Shown: positions 17,221-29,397 of the stretch, in pieces | How the letters are laid out: every line of letters starts with the position of its first letter | How positions within the stretch are numbered: position 1 is the stretch's first letter | Assembly (NCBI RefSeq): GCF_026241515.1 | Contig: NZ_JAPHPW010000009.1 | Span: 1 to 64,000, forward strand | Source of the DNA: Vibrio sp. 14G-20 | GTDB lineage: Bacteria; Pseudomonadota; Gammaproteobacteria; Enterobacterales; Vibrionaceae | DNA: 64,000 nucleotides | Reading direction: 5' to 3' | The notes under the pieces: generated by a model | Told to the model about the DNA's origin: nothing | What the model saw: the letters and a program-made list of their open reading frames with translations, nothing else | Database searches by the model: none | Position numbers and translations under genes: made by a program

Positions 17221-17348
17221 GATACTTACCTAAATATTAAACCTAACAAGATTTTACTCATTTACGCTCTGTGATGCTAGAGCGATTAAGTGCAAAGCCC
17301 GAAACCAGATCAAGCTAAGGCCAGTTAGAAGAAAACAACCCCGTAAAT

Positions 17349-17387
17349 AAAAAGAGCTGGATTCACGATTAAATGAATCCAGCTCTT
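17349..17387 (-). terminator. Terminator after chemoreceptor gene
   Basis: On the minus strand a fourteen-base stem (17353-17366 and 17374-17387; arms AAGAGCTGGATTCA-type) is followed by TTTATTTA. It is one of the strongest hairpins in the window. Confidence 0.85.
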
Positions 17388-17396
17388 CGTCTATGT

Positions 17397-17456
17397 CTCT
17401 TTCTAAGCCATGCTACAGCTTAAAGGAATTAAAGCTTAAAGAAATTACAGCTTAAA
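17397..17456 (-). repeat. Three tandem copies of the chemoreceptor 3' end
   Basis: On the minus strand, TTTAAGCTGTAA, TTTAAGCTTTAA and TTTAAGCTGTAG follow one another at 16-base spacing. Each encodes Phe-Lys-Leu-stop. Only the first is the used gene end; the other two lie in the 3' untranslated region. Confidence 0.75.
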
Positions 17457-19361
17457 CGAGCCAACCATCTTATCTAGGCGAGAAGAAAGGTCGCGAAGCT
17501 CTTGGCTCGCTTCAGCAAGCTGCTCAGCGGTACCCGTTGTCACTTCATTGATTGCGTTAATCTCTTCAATGTTCTGGTTGATGGTGTGAACTACGGTTGA
17601 TTGCTCTTCCGTTGCCGTTGCTACTTGCGTGTTACGATCGGTGATGTCTACGATGCGGTCCGAAATGCCACCCAGTACATCTACGGCTTCATCCGATGCA
17701 GCTACACCTTCAAGGGTAATGACTTTACCTGTACTCATTGCTGTTACTGCATCTTTAGCATCGCTTTGCAGTTGGTTGATCATCTTCTGAATCTCTTCCG
17801 TTGAATCTGCTGTACGACTTGCGAGGTTACGAACTTCATCTGCTACCACGGCAAAGCCACGACCTTGCTCACCGGCACGCGCTGCTTCAATCGCTGCATT
17901 CAATGCAAGTAAATTGGTTTGCTCTGAAATATCGCGGATAACACCCAGAATGGAGCCGATATCTTGTGTTGTTGAAGCAAGTTGTTCAACCACTTGACTC
18001 GTACTTTCGATATCTTGAGCTAAACGGCTGATCGCGTCTTTTGCTTTGTTTACCACAGAGCGGCCCACTTCAGTATTGCCCGAAGCTTGAGTGGCCGTTT
18101 CCGCAGCCGTTGCCGCATTTGATGCAATCTCGCTGATGGTCATGCCCATTTGGTTAATGGCAGCAACTACTTGAAGGGTTTGATCACGTTGCTCTTGGCT
18201 ATTATCGTGGGTGATGTGTGCTTTGTTAGAAACACTCTCTGCAGCCACTTGAAGCGCTTGGCTTGTCGAGCATACTTCTTTCATAGACTCGTGAATCTTT
18301 TCAATGAATCCATTAAAGCCCTTTGAAAGCTGTGCAATTTCATCGTTGCCCTTCACTTCGATACGCTGCGCCAGATCGCCATCACCTTCGCCAAGGTCAC
18401 CGAATCGCTTAGCCAGAAGTTTAATCGGTTGAGTGATGCTGTTTGCTAGCACTACGCCCATAAGGATAAAGACTAAAGCCACGATAGCAGTCATGATCAG
18501 CATCTTCTGCGCAGTCGCATCGAGCTCAGCAAACACTTCACCTGTTGGTACCACACCAATAACGAACCAGTCCATGGACGACACATACAAACTCGCCACA
18601 AACAGTTCTTGTCCTTGGCTTTCAGTGGTAATCAGATTGAAACCCGACTTGTTCAATAGTTGGCTTGATTGAGGGCCGTAAAGTTGTTGAAGTGAAGAAT
18701 CACTGCGAGAACGCTCACGGTGAATCTGTACATCACCTTGGCTATCGGTCAAAAATACAAAGCCTGTATTTTCAATCTTGAAACCGTTCAGCAGGTTAAC
18801 CATGTCATCCATCGATTTTGATAAACCTGACATCGCCAAACCAGAAGGTTGTTGGTAGTTAGCAAACATCTTCACTTCACCATTGGCTTCTTGGAACATG
18901 CTCACCATGGTTGGCTGTCCAGATTGCGTAAAGCCAAAGAACCAACCATCTTGTTGTTGGTTTAGTTGGCGTAAGAAACCATCTTGGTTCCAGTAGTAAG
19001 CTGTTTGACGGTTAGCTACCGAGGCATCATTCAGCTGATATTGGTTACGAACATTGTTCAGTTGTTTAACCAGTTTATTTTCTAGCTCAGCATCGCGCTC
19101 GGTCGATTCGATAGCATCAGAAATGAATTCATTTGAAGCAATTTGCTCCGCAGCTAACAATAACTGAGACACTTCACGATCAATTTCACCATTGATTCGC
19201 TCCAACATACCGGGAAGCTCAATATCAACCAAACGGTGGCTCAATACATCTCTTGCTTGCTGTTGTGCCATCGCGCCGACAATCACTGTCGATGCAAGAA
19301 CCGCAAAGGTAATGCCAAGTACAACTTTTTGTTTGATACTCAGAGAGTTAGTTTTAAACAT
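17445..19361 (-). CDS. Methyl-accepting chemotaxis protein
   Basis: A 638-residue transmembrane chemoreceptor. It has a first membrane segment at about 12-30 ([19 protein letters not shown]) and a periplasmic sensor of about 240 residues, dCache-like in length and with motifs such as [18 protein letters not shown]. The second membrane segment is at about 280-305 ([20 protein letters not shown]), followed by a HAMP domain ([16 protein letters not shown]). The signalling domain has the conserved hairpin [20 protein letters not shown]. It signals to CheA/CheW. The ligand is unknown; dCache sensors often bind amino acids. AAAGGT precedes the ATG. The gene has its own terminator. Confidence 0.95.
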   Translation of the reverse strand: MFKTNSLSIKQKVVLGITFAVLASTVIVGAMAQQQARDVLSHRLVDIELPGMLERINGEIDREVSQLLLAAEQIASNEFISDAIESTERDAELENKLVKQLNNVRNQYQLNDASVANRQTAYYWNQDGFLRQLNQQQDGWFFGFTQSGQPTMVSMFQEANGEVKMFANYQQPSGLAMSGLSKSMDDMVNLLNGFKIENTGFVFLTDSQGDVQIHRERSRSDSSLQQLYGPQSSQLLNKSGFNLITTESQGQELFVASLYVSSMDWFVIGVVPTGEVFAELDATAQKMLIMTAIVALVFILMGVVLANSITQPIKLLAKRFGDLGEGDGDLAQRIEVKGNDEIAQLSKGFNGFIEKIHESMKEVCSTSQALQVAAESVSNKAHITHDNSQEQRDQTLQVVAAINQMGMTISEIASNAATAAETATQASGNTEVGRSVVNKAKDAISRLAQDIESTSQVVEQLASTTQDIGSILGVIRDISEQTNLLALNAAIEAARAGEQGRGFAVVADEVRNLASRTADSTEEIQKMINQLQSDAKDAVTAMSTGKVITLEGVAASDEAVDVLGGISDRIVDITDRNTQVATATEEQSTVVHTINQNIEEINAINEVTTGTAEQLAEASQELRDLSSRLDKMVGSFKL

Positions 19362-19815
19362 ATTTGGACCTTTAAAAGAATCGCTCGTTATCGGTATACC
19401 CTGGACAGGACTTTTCTAGTGCACTCCAACAAGCAATGCACAATCTGAGTGATGTATCGGCCAAAACCAATAAAACTAGAGACTTTTCTCTCAAAAAGCT
19501 GCAAATATGATGTAACAACCGGAATTATCCAAATTAAATATGAGTCAACTAAGGCAATATCGTACTGTCGAGAGTCGGCTTTAGCTATCAGCCCTTAGAT
19601 CTAACTGAACTAAAACAACTCCCCACCGCCGAGCTTTTGTATATAAAGGCCAATTGATATAGTAATAATCACAACCTAACGATGTTTTTAGCTAACCACT
19701 TGTAAATCTTTCCAATTTTGAAAAAATAAATTACGCAAATGTACTGGAACTTTTTGCTACAAATCAGTGACCAATACTCAAAATAAGAATCAAATGGATA
19801 CCCAGAGAGTCCAAA
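19362..19815. other. Divergent intergenic region, chemoreceptor and moxR
   Basis: 454 A/T-rich bases with no credible ORF. It should hold the promoters of both divergent units. I see no strong palindrome or repeat. The moxR ATG is preceded by the purine-rich CCAGAGAGTCC. Confidence 0.5.
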
Positions 19816-20772
19816 ATGCACAAAACAAATTTCGAAGTCCTTCAAAACTATCTAGAGTCTCAAATCATTGGTCAAAAAGAGCTCGTTAAGCAACTGATGA
19901 TCGCCCTTTTAGCGGATGGTCATATCCTCGTTGAAGGGCCTCCCGGTTTAGCAAAAACTCGCGCCGTAAAATCACTGGCTGATTGCGTTGAGGGGGATTT
20001 CCACCGCATTCAATTTACGCCTGACTTACTGCCTGCGGACTTGACTGGTACCGATATTTTCCGACCAGAAACTGGGGAATTTACCTTCCAATCAGGCCCG
20101 ATTTTCAACTCGCTTATTCTAGCGGATGAGATCAACCGTGCTCCGGCGAAAGTTCAAGCAGCAATGCTGGAAGCGATGGCAGAGAAACAAGTGACTGCCG
20201 GTCGAAAAACCTATGCTCTGCCCGAACTGTTTTTGGTCATGGCAACACAGAACCCAATTGAGCAAGAAGGGACATACCCTCTGCCAGAAGCCCAGTTAGA
20301 CCGATTCTTGCTGCATTTAGAAGTGGCTTATCCAGACATGGAAAGTGAGCTGGAAATCTTGCGACTCAACCGCGGTGAAGCTCAAGGCAACGAATCGGTT
20401 CAGCCACAAGAGATATCTCAGCACACGATCTTTGAAGCACGCCAAGAAGTACTCAATATTCATATGGCAGATACCATTGAGCAGTACATCATCAGACTGG
20501 TAATGGCGACTCGCCAACCCAAGCAATACAGCGAACAACTCGATCAATGGTTAGATATGGGTGTCAGCCCACGCGCAACTATTGCTTTGGATCGCTGCGC
20601 GCGTGCTCACGCATGGCTTGCTGGCCGCGATTATGTAACGCCACAAGACGTTCAAGCGATGGCATTCCCTGTATTACGCCACCGCCTGCTCCGTAGCTAC
20701 CACGCACAAGCTGAAGGGGTCACTGCAAACCAAGTGATCGCACACCTTATTTCATTGGTTGGCAGCGCATAG
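19816..20772 (+). CDS. MoxR-type AAA+ ATPase
   Basis: A 318-residue AAA+ ATPase of the MoxR family, which acts as a chaperone for VWA-domain proteins encoded beside it. Walker A-type GPPGLAKTRAVKSLA is at about residues 40-54, Walker B LILADEINRAPAKVQAAMLEAMAE at about 103-125 and sensor 1 ATQNPIEQEGTYPLPEAQLDRF at about 145-165. The lid domain includes GVSPRATIALDRCARAHA. The P-loop reads GLAKT rather than GxGKT, as is common in MoxR. It is first gene of a six-gene operon through batD. Confidence 0.93.
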   Translation: MHKTNFEVLQNYLESQIIGQKELVKQLMIALLADGHILVEGPPGLAKTRAVKSLADCVEGDFHRIQFTPDLLPADLTGTDIFRPETGEFTFQSGPIFNSLILADEINRAPAKVQAAMLEAMAEKQVTAGRKTYALPELFLVMATQNPIEQEGTYPLPEAQLDRFLLHLEVAYPDMESELEILRLNRGEAQGNESVQPQEISQHTIFEARQEVLNIHMADTIEQYIIRLVMATRQPKQYSEQLDQWLDMGVSPRATIALDRCARAHAWLAGRDYVTPQDVQAMAFPVLRHRLLRSYHAQAEGVTANQVIAHLISLVGSA

Positions 20773-20782
20773 AGATACGCGC

Positions 20783-21709
20783 ATGAATAATCAACTACCC
20801 AACAATAGTGACGGCGTCACGTTGAATCTGGACGAACTTCTGCAATACAAAGCGCAGTCTGTTCGCTGGTTGCCTCCAGCCAAGAGCCTTTGGTCGCAAC
20901 TTAACGGTCAACACGAGAGCAACCGCAAAGGACGCGGGATGAATTTCTCTGAAGTTCGTCAGTATCAAGCCGGAGATGACATCCGCAGCATTGATTGGCG
21001 CGTGACAGCTAGAACGGGCAAGGCGCATACCAAGCTGTTCTCTGAAGAAAGAGAGCAGCCTGTCATTTTGTTCTTGGACCTATCAAGCAGCATGATTTTC
21101 GGCTCAACCTTATTGCTAAAGTCGGTTCAACTCGCGCACTTTGCCAGTCAACTGTGCTGGCTCACTGTGGCTCAAAAAGACCGAATTGGCGCAGTAATAG
21201 ATACTGGCAAAGAGATCATTGAAATCAAGCCCAGTGCGAGTAATCACGCGCCATTACGCATTCTTCAAAAAGTCATAGAAATCAATAATGCGGCACTGAC
21301 TAGTCACCACAATCATAATGACACGACCTTAGAGCATGGGCTGAAATCTCTGCACCAGCTTTGCCCTAAAGGCAGCGATATTATTATGCTCAGTGACTTT
21401 GTGCGTTACCAAGAAAGTGACTACCCACTTATCAGCCAAATTCGCCGGCACAACAGAGTACGTCTGGTGCATTTCTACGACCCGCTAGAGCAGGGTGAAA
21501 CCGCCTATAAAGGTTCTAAACAGGTCACCGATGGCAGCAAAACTCAATGGTTTAATTTCTCTTCTAATAAAGAAAAGCAAAAGCTTAACCATGCTTTTTC
21601 GCTTAAGAAACAGCAGCTGCAACAGATGGGGTTGTCTCTCGCGATACCTTATAGCTCGCTATCGAGTGCGCAGTCACTCATGAGCCAGATATCAGGAGCT
21701 CAGTCATGA
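20783..21709 (+). CDS. DUF58 domain protein
   Basis: A 308-residue protein of the DUF58 family, a regular partner of MoxR ATPases. I use ATG 20783, eleven bases after the moxR stop, rather than an in-frame TTG inside moxR. The signature block GRGMNFSEVRQYQAGDDIRSIDWRVTARTGKAHTK appears at about residues 50-85, followed by a VWA-like strand PVILFLDLSSSM (DxSxS, the metal-site pattern). It has no membrane segment, so it is probably cytoplasmic. It overlaps the next gene by four bases (ATGA). Confidence 0.9.
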   Translation: MNNQLPNNSDGVTLNLDELLQYKAQSVRWLPPAKSLWSQLNGQHESNRKGRGMNFSEVRQYQAGDDIRSIDWRVTARTGKAHTKLFSEEREQPVILFLDLSSSMIFGSTLLLKSVQLAHFASQLCWLTVAQKDRIGAVIDTGKEIIEIKPSASNHAPLRILQKVIEINNAALTSHHNHNDTTLEHGLKSLHQLCPKGSDIIMLSDFVRYQESDYPLISQIRRHNRVRLVHFYDPLEQGETAYKGSKQVTDGSKTQWFNFSSNKEKQKLNHAFSLKKQQLQQMGLSLAIPYSSLSSAQSLMSQISGAQS

Positions 21710-22191
21710 AACAGCCCTTAGATTTAAGTCCGGTTATTGCGCCAGACGCACCGACTTGGTGGCCTTTGGCGTGGGGCTGGTGGGCAGTGATTATCACAGC
21801 CATTGCCCTGATTGCCTTGCTGTTTTTCATTCTAAAACGTAGAAAAAACAACCAACAGGCGAAGCAAGAAGCGCTGTCTTACTTCAACAATAATCAGCCT
21901 TCAAAGCGCTTATCACCTTGCGAAGCACAACGCATCCTTCGCCAAGCAGCATTGAGCTACTTCCCACGAGAGAAAGTAGCAGGTCTAGCGGGTGATGATT
22001 GGTTAAAGTTCTTAGACGCACAACTAAAAAAGCCGTTGTTTGTAGCAAAACGCTCCCAGTGGCAGCAGTCGCTTTATCAAGATCCAACTTCAATGAATGA
22101 CGATCAGCGCAAGGTTCAGCAGCAATTAGTTAATGACTGTGAAACTTGGATTCGCAAAGCCCTTCCTCCAAAGCGAGGTCGTTATGACTGA
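21706..22191 (+). CDS. DUF4381 membrane protein
   Basis: A 161-residue protein with one N-terminal membrane segment (WWAVIITAIALIALLFFILKRRK, about residues 25-48) and a cytoplasmic helical tail (LSPCEAQRILRQAALSYFPREKVAGLAGDDWLKFLDAQL). The start PLDLSPVIAPDAPTWWPLAWGWW is characteristic of DUF4381 members in MoxR/Bat operons. It overlaps the genes on both sides, so translation is coupled. Its role is not established; membrane anchoring of the VWA complex is an inference. Confidence 0.85.
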   Translation: MKQPLDLSPVIAPDAPTWWPLAWGWWAVIITAIALIALLFFILKRRKNNQQAKQEALSYFNNNQPSKRLSPCEAQRILRQAALSYFPREKVAGLAGDDWLKFLDAQLKKPLFVAKRSQWQQSLYQDPTSMNDDQRKVQQQLVNDCETWIRKALPPKRGRYD

Positions 22192-23168
22192 TTTTTTAAA
22201 CACGAGCTTACTCAACATTGAATTCGTTTGGTGGTGGATGTTTTTCCTCGCGCCACTGCCGTTTCTCGTTTACTTGTTCTCACCTAAGGCAGAATCAAAC
22301 AGCGCTCTTAAGCTTCCATTTCTGCCAGAGGACAGTAATACCAAAACGCCAAGCACTCGCTTGCCAAAGGCGTTATCCGTCATTATTTGGCTTTTATTGG
22401 TGACAGCACTCGCACGCCCCGTTTGGTATGGCGAACCGGTGGAGTTTCAACCGAAGCACCGTGACTTGATGTTGGTTGTCGACCTCTCCTACTCGATGAG
22501 CCAAGAGGACATGCAGTTCAATGGCGAATACATCGACCGCTTATCCGCAGTCAAACATGTGTTGAGTGACTTTATTGAACACCGCAAAGGCGACCGAGTT
22601 GGGTTGGTGCTCTTTGCTGATCATGCATATTTGCAAACTCCCCTGACGTTAGACAGAGACACACTGTCACAACAACTCAATCAAGCAGTACTGAGACTAA
22701 TCGGTAATCAAACTGCGATTGGCGATGGCATTGGCCTTGCGACCAAAACCTTTGTTGATAGCGATGCTCCGCAACGTGTGATGGTGCTACTCAGTGACGG
22801 TAGCAATACCGCTGGGGTATTAGACCCATTAGAGGCCGCAGACATTGCCAAGAAATACAACGCGACCATTTACACCGTCGGTGTTGGCGCAGGCGAAATG
22901 ATGGTTAAAGAGTTCTTCATGACTCGCAAAGTGAATACGGCTCAAGACTTGGATGAACGCACGCTAATGGAAATTGCTAAACGCACAGGCGGTCAATACT
23001 TCCGAGCTCGTGACAGTAAAGAGCTGGCGACCATTTACGACACCATCAACCAGTTAGAACCCGTGACAAATGCCACCAAGGTTTGGCGGCCGCAACAAGA
23101 GTGGTTCGTATGGCCTTTGTCTGCTGCCATGTTCTTCGCATTTATGCTGTTAGCCATTAGGAGAAACA

Positions 23169-23176
<8 letters not shown>
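22184..23176 (+). CDS. VWA-domain membrane protein (BatA-like)
   Basis: A 330-residue BatA-type protein. I use ATG 22184 (MTDFLNTSLLNIEFVWWWMF), overlapping the DUF4381 gene by eight bases; the open frame upstream is read-through. It has membrane segments near the N-terminus (FVWWWMFFLAPLPFLVYLF and ALSVIIWLLLVTALA) and at the C-terminus (WPLSAAMFFAFMLLAI). Between them is a von Willebrand A domain with the metal-site motif DLSYS in LMLVVDLSYSMSQEDM, plus GDRVGLVLFADHAY and VLLSDGSNTAG. It is likely a partner of the next gene. Confidence 0.92.
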
Positions 23177-25130
<1,954 letters not shown>

Positions 25131-25132
25131 CC

Positions 25133-26812
25133 ATGCGATTTCTTAACAAGCCATTTTTATCCATACTCCTAACGCTGCTGTTAGTAGCTTTCTCGTCCTT
25201 TTCGGCATTGGCGGCGACTGCCGTAGCGAGCGTTTCACAAAACAGTGTCACCAAAGATCAAGTATTCCTACTTAGAGTCGCAACCGATGAAAAGGTCTCT
25301 TCTGATGCTTTAGATCTAACGGCGCTCCAACAGGATTTCTATGTCAGTACACCAAGCTTTGGCACGTCGATGCGAATCGTCAATGGTAGCCGTTCGGTGT
25401 CAAGTGAATGGAACATCAGCCTTGCTCCCCTTCGTTTGGGCAAGGTTCAAATTCCTAGCTTCGATATTGAAGGGGCAAAAACCAAGCCAATCACCATCAA
25501 TGTTGCCGTTAATAAAGCTGCACCCAATCAACATGATATGGCTGAGTTCCAGCTTAATCTGAGTAAAGACTCGCTATATCCACAAGAAGTTGCTGAGCTT
25601 GATGTAAAACTCATCATTAAAGCTGACCCAAGAAGGCTGCAAGATCCTAAAATAGCGCCACCGAGCTCGCAGGGCTTAGACGTGGAACCTATTGGTGAAT
25701 CGAAGCAATTTCAAGATGTCCTCAATGGACAAGAAGTAACGGTCGTTCAACAGTCTTTCCGTATCTCTTCACAAAAAGCGGGACAGTTTAAGCTGAATGG
25801 GCCGAAGCTGACTGGAGCCGTTGTCTACTCGACCAACAACTCAAGCACAACGCGATTGTTCCAACTCGACACTCCCGTTGAAACCCTAGATGTAACCGTC
25901 AAAGAGGTGCCAAAAGGCTACCAAGGTGAGTGGTTACCAACATCGAACTTCAAGTTGATTCAGAAATGGTCAGATAGCCAGGGTCACGAGCTAACCAATA
26001 GCAATGGTTTGGAAGGCGACAACCAAACCATCGAAATGGAAGCGGGTGATTCGTTAACTCGTACCATTACTATGACCGCTAGCAACTTAACCCAGCACCA
26101 ACTGCCGAAGCTGAATATCACCTACCCTAAATCGGTTCGTGTTTATGAAGAGAAGCCGCAATTTGGTACCACACAGTCAGGCGATGCTGTGGTGGTTTAC
26201 AAGCAGGTACTGATCCCGAAAGAAGCTGGAAATATCTCGCTTCCGGAAGTATCTCAAGCTTGGTTCAACACCGATTCACAATCGGAGCAAACCAGTAAAG
26301 CGCTTGGACTAGAGTTAGCGGTAAAGGCAAGTGAGCGCGCGACGTCTAGCACACCACCAATTACAGCACCACCAGCCCAACAAGTAAGCCCAACGGTTGT
26401 GACTGTTGATAGCCCGGGGTTTTGGCCTTACCTCACCGCTCTGTTCGCAGTCTTGTGGTTGGTTAGCTCAGCGATGGCTTTCTACTTCTGGTCACGCCGC
26501 GGTGTAACGACAAAACCAACACACACTATTAAACGTCAATCAGATACAGCAGAAGCGCTTATTGAAGCTCTAAAAACGAAAGATGGCGTGAAGACCAGAA
26601 CCTTGTTTGAGCAATGGAAAGCTGAAAACCCAGATTTGAGTGATGAGACTTTAGCAGCCGTTGAAGCTGAGCTAGGCAAGCTAAACCAAAGCCTTTATGG
26701 TGAAGCTAGCTCGACAAACCCGTCATGGGATCCTTCTGAGGCAATCAAAGTAGTTAAGAAGCCAAAGCGAGTCTCTAGCAAAACGCGTAAAAGCTCACTA
26801 GAAACGCTTTAA
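25133..26812 (+). CDS. BatD-like oxygen-tolerance protein
   Basis: A 559-residue BatD family protein, exported and membrane-anchored. The start ATG 25133 follows the previous stop by two bases. A signal peptide (FLSILLTLLLVAFSSFSALAA) ends near residue 28. A large periplasmic beta-rich region follows (QNSVTKDQVFLLRVATDE; SVSSEWNISLAPLRLGKVQIPSF; SFRISSQKAGQFKL). A C-terminal membrane segment lies at about 430-455 (FWPYLTALFAVLWLVSSAMAFYFW), followed by a short cytoplasmic tail. It is the last gene of the moxR-bat operon, which ends at a bidirectional terminator. Confidence 0.92.
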   Translation: MRFLNKPFLSILLTLLLVAFSSFSALAATAVASVSQNSVTKDQVFLLRVATDEKVSSDALDLTALQQDFYVSTPSFGTSMRIVNGSRSVSSEWNISLAPLRLGKVQIPSFDIEGAKTKPITINVAVNKAAPNQHDMAEFQLNLSKDSLYPQEVAELDVKLIIKADPRRLQDPKIAPPSSQGLDVEPIGESKQFQDVLNGQEVTVVQQSFRISSQKAGQFKLNGPKLTGAVVYSTNNSSTTRLFQLDTPVETLDVTVKEVPKGYQGEWLPTSNFKLIQKWSDSQGHELTNSNGLEGDNQTIEMEAGDSLTRTITMTASNLTQHQLPKLNITYPKSVRVYEEKPQFGTTQSGDAVVVYKQVLIPKEAGNISLPEVSQAWFNTDSQSEQTSKALGLELAVKASERATSSTPPITAPPAQQVSPTVVTVDSPGFWPYLTALFAVLWLVSSAMAFYFWSRRGVTTKPTHTIKRQSDTAEALIEALKTKDGVKTRTLFEQWKAENPDLSDETLAAVEAELGKLNQSLYGEASSTNPSWDPSEAIKVVKKPKRVSSKTRKSSLETL

Positions 26813-26846
26813 TTAATTAGAAAAGTCTAATTTGGTAGAAAAAAAG

Positions 26847-26886
26847 AAGCCGTGATGACCACCTTGTGAGCATCACGGCTTTGTTC
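26847..26886. terminator. Bidirectional terminator between batD and the GGDEF gene
   Basis: The eleven-base stem AAGCCGTGATG/CATCACGGCTT has an A-rich run on the left (T tract for the minus strand) and TTGTTCGTTT on the right. Confidence 0.8.
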
Positions 26887-26917
26887 GTTTATACGCTATG
26901 GCTAAACAGATACCAGA

Positions 26918-29062
26918 CTAAGAAATTGAAACCGCGACCTTTTTCCGCTTCAAGGCTGAGACAATTCGATTTCGCCCCGAGTCCTTGGCTTGATACAGAG
27001 CTTTATCTGCCTTGCCGTAAAGCAGGTCAAAATCAAATTGATGCTGGTCAGAAGTTATCGAGGCATACCCAACCGATGCAGTTAAATATGGGCTAGTGCT
27101 ACTTTCACAGTGCAGGATCTTCGCCTCTTCAATGCACTTTCTAATCGACTCGGCACGCCGCTTCGTTTCAGAGTGATTAGTGCCGATCATCAATAACATA
27201 AACTCTTCTCCACCAATACGACAGAAGGTTTCCTTATCACTATGAACATGTGCATTAAGTATCTTTCCGATGGTTCGCAGTGCCGCGTCCCCTTCTGTAT
27301 GACCATAGACGCTGTTGTACAAACCAAAATGATCTAAGTCGACGAGGATCAGCCCAAATGTAATTTCATGTTGCGTGGCAAAGGCACCTTGGTCATCGCA
27401 GTTCAAATCTTCTAGAACCTGCGACAACATGCGACGGTTTCCAAGGCGTGTCAGAGGGTCTAATTTAGAAATTATATCCAATTGTTCATTGGCTAATTCT
27501 AACTCTTGGGTGCGCTTACTGACTTCCTGCTCCAGAGTTTCATTGAGCTTCTTCAACTCCTCTTGCGCCATGGTTCTTTGCAGCACCTCAGCAAGGCTTG
27601 AAGCAAAGATACGGATTACTTCACGAAGCTGTGAGGTTAATGGGCTACGAGTTAACAGGTTATCGGCTGCGATAAATGCAATCGGCTCACCCGTGTTTGT
27701 AGTGAGCATGGTCATTGCCGTCCAACCGACTCCGACAATATTGAAGTCGTGATAAATAGGCACAGACTCTTCAAACGCCACTTGATTAGGGCAAGCACGA
27801 GCGGCGGCTACGATGTCACGTTCCACCAACTCAGAGCGATAATAAGACTCATCGACAATATCGCCTTTAATGTCAGTACCCCATGTGCCTTGCATGTAGC
27901 TACAGTTTTTATCAGTGAGGAACACCGCTAATCGGTCAATGCCTAAGTGCTGAATAGCAAAACTAACGGCGGACTTACATACTTCACTGACGCTGTCGCA
28001 GCGAGAAAGCTCAACCATACTCGAGTGCAGCATGCGTATGTTCTGCTCTTGACGCTTACGGATGTAGATCTGAGAAAGCAGAGAGCCAAAAGACTCAAGC
28101 ATCTGCTTTTGATAATTAGTAATGGGTGAACGATGAATGTAGTTATCCATGGCGATCCAGCCGACAGGTTTGTCCCCTTCACGCAAGATAAGCATACCGT
28201 TCCAGCCTTGCCCAACGACGTTCCCTTCTGTGTATAGGGGCGCGTTCTCTATAATGACGAGATTGGTGTGATTGTTAGACAGTGCCTCAATGTATTCGGC
28301 TTCAAGTTGATGCAAGTCGTATTGAGTATGATGCTCGCTGTTTGTTTTACCCGCTTCATCAGTGCCATAGGTGCCGCTGAAGCAACGCTTTTTCATATCG
28401 AGCAACATGAAGATCGCACGATCAAAACCTAAACGGTCACGGACAGCTTCAACCGAAGCCTTGTACAAGGCATCCAGTGACTCTGGGTTAGAAAGCTCTA
28501 ACGCGACTTGATGAACCAGTTTCATGTTCTCGACAAACAACTCTCGTAGCTTTATCTCATCAAGGTACTGTGCTTCGCGTGTGTCTCGGTGCTTTATCTC
28601 AAGCGCTGCATTCTTTTCGGCACGAATACATTGCCAACGGGCAGCCGCTAGCTGGAGAACATCAAGATCTTGGTCGAAGGTTTGATTAACCTTCTCAGCA
28701 TTGCAATTTTGAACAATTAAATAAGTTCTACAGGCAGGCGCGTTGTCGAGCATCATGATGAACGACTCCCCACCCAGCACTTTCATGTGTTCCCAATTAC
28801 AGGTATTGATTGCCATAGGTAACACGCCGTCTGCAGTATCGAACTGTGAAACCCAAGGCCAAAATGTAGAGGGGTAATTATCAAGAGAGGTTAATTCGCC
28901 ATGACAAAACAAGGGTAACGAATCACTTTCCGGAATTGGTTCAGCAAATATCCCAACCCCTTTAGGCTCAAGCATCTTAGCCAAGTAGTCGAAAAGAGAC
29001 TCTGCCAACAAACGGTGATCGCGCGTAGCAGATATTTGTTTTGCAAAGGCTTTTACAGGCAC
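26918..29062 (-). CDS. GAF-domain diguanylate cyclase
   Basis: A 714-residue cytoplasmic enzyme predicted to make cyclic di-GMP from GTP. The N-terminal 540 residues contain at least two GAF-like sensor modules with repeated sequence themes (YTEGNVVGQGWNGMLIL and YHDFNIVGVGWTAMTML; GWIAMDNYIHRSPIT and AFIAADNLLTRSPLT). A coiled coil (LKKLNETLEQEVSKRTQELE) connects them to a C-terminal GGDEF domain. The active-site motif is GGEEF (RIGGEEFMLLM), an active form, with DPLTRLGNRR at the domain start. The start is GTG at 29062; GGAAG lies just before it. No membrane segment. Confidence 0.92.
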   Translation of the reverse strand: MPVKAFAKQISATRDHRLLAESLFDYLAKMLEPKGVGIFAEPIPESDSLPLFCHGELTSLDNYPSTFWPWVSQFDTADGVLPMAINTCNWEHMKVLGGESFIMMLDNAPACRTYLIVQNCNAEKVNQTFDQDLDVLQLAAARWQCIRAEKNAALEIKHRDTREAQYLDEIKLRELFVENMKLVHQVALELSNPESLDALYKASVEAVRDRLGFDRAIFMLLDMKKRCFSGTYGTDEAGKTNSEHHTQYDLHQLEAEYIEALSNNHTNLVIIENAPLYTEGNVVGQGWNGMLILREGDKPVGWIAMDNYIHRSPITNYQKQMLESFGSLLSQIYIRKRQEQNIRMLHSSMVELSRCDSVSEVCKSAVSFAIQHLGIDRLAVFLTDKNCSYMQGTWGTDIKGDIVDESYYRSELVERDIVAAARACPNQVAFEESVPIYHDFNIVGVGWTAMTMLTTNTGEPIAFIAADNLLTRSPLTSQLREVIRIFASSLAEVLQRTMAQEELKKLNETLEQEVSKRTQELELANEQLDIISKLDPLTRLGNRRMLSQVLEDLNCDDQGAFATQHEITFGLILVDLDHFGLYNSVYGHTEGDAALRTIGKILNAHVHSDKETFCRIGGEEFMLLMIGTNHSETKRRAESIRKCIEEAKILHCESSTSPYLTASVGYASITSDQHQFDFDLLYGKADKALYQAKDSGRNRIVSALKRKKVAVSIS

Positions 29063-29248
29063 AGCTTCCGTCCATTGGCTATTGAGAATACAGCAAAAAT
29101 ACAGAAGCCTTGATATGCAATCAATGTAACTAAAAATGAGATGTTAAGCGGGTCGCAATTTCACTTTTTACATTATCACAAGCATGAGAAGGACTACAAA
29201 AATGGGATTTCCTGCCCAAAATTTCATCGACATTGGGACTTTTTTAAA

Positions 29249-29280
29249 GGCATAAAAAAGCCCCACTTAAAGTGGGGCAA
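29249..29280 (-). terminator. Terminator of the pst operon
   Basis: On the minus strand, GCCCCACT pairs with AGTGGGGC and is followed by TTTTTTATG. It lies about 120 bases past the pstB stop. Confidence 0.8.
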
Positions 29281-29397
29281 ACTTCCATCGCTTATAGTTA
29301 TAGTGATAATTCTGTCGATCTATTCGATTATCTAACCTGCGTATCAGTTAGCGTGCTGGTTTTGCTAAAAGGCCAAACACAGCACTTGAATAATCAA

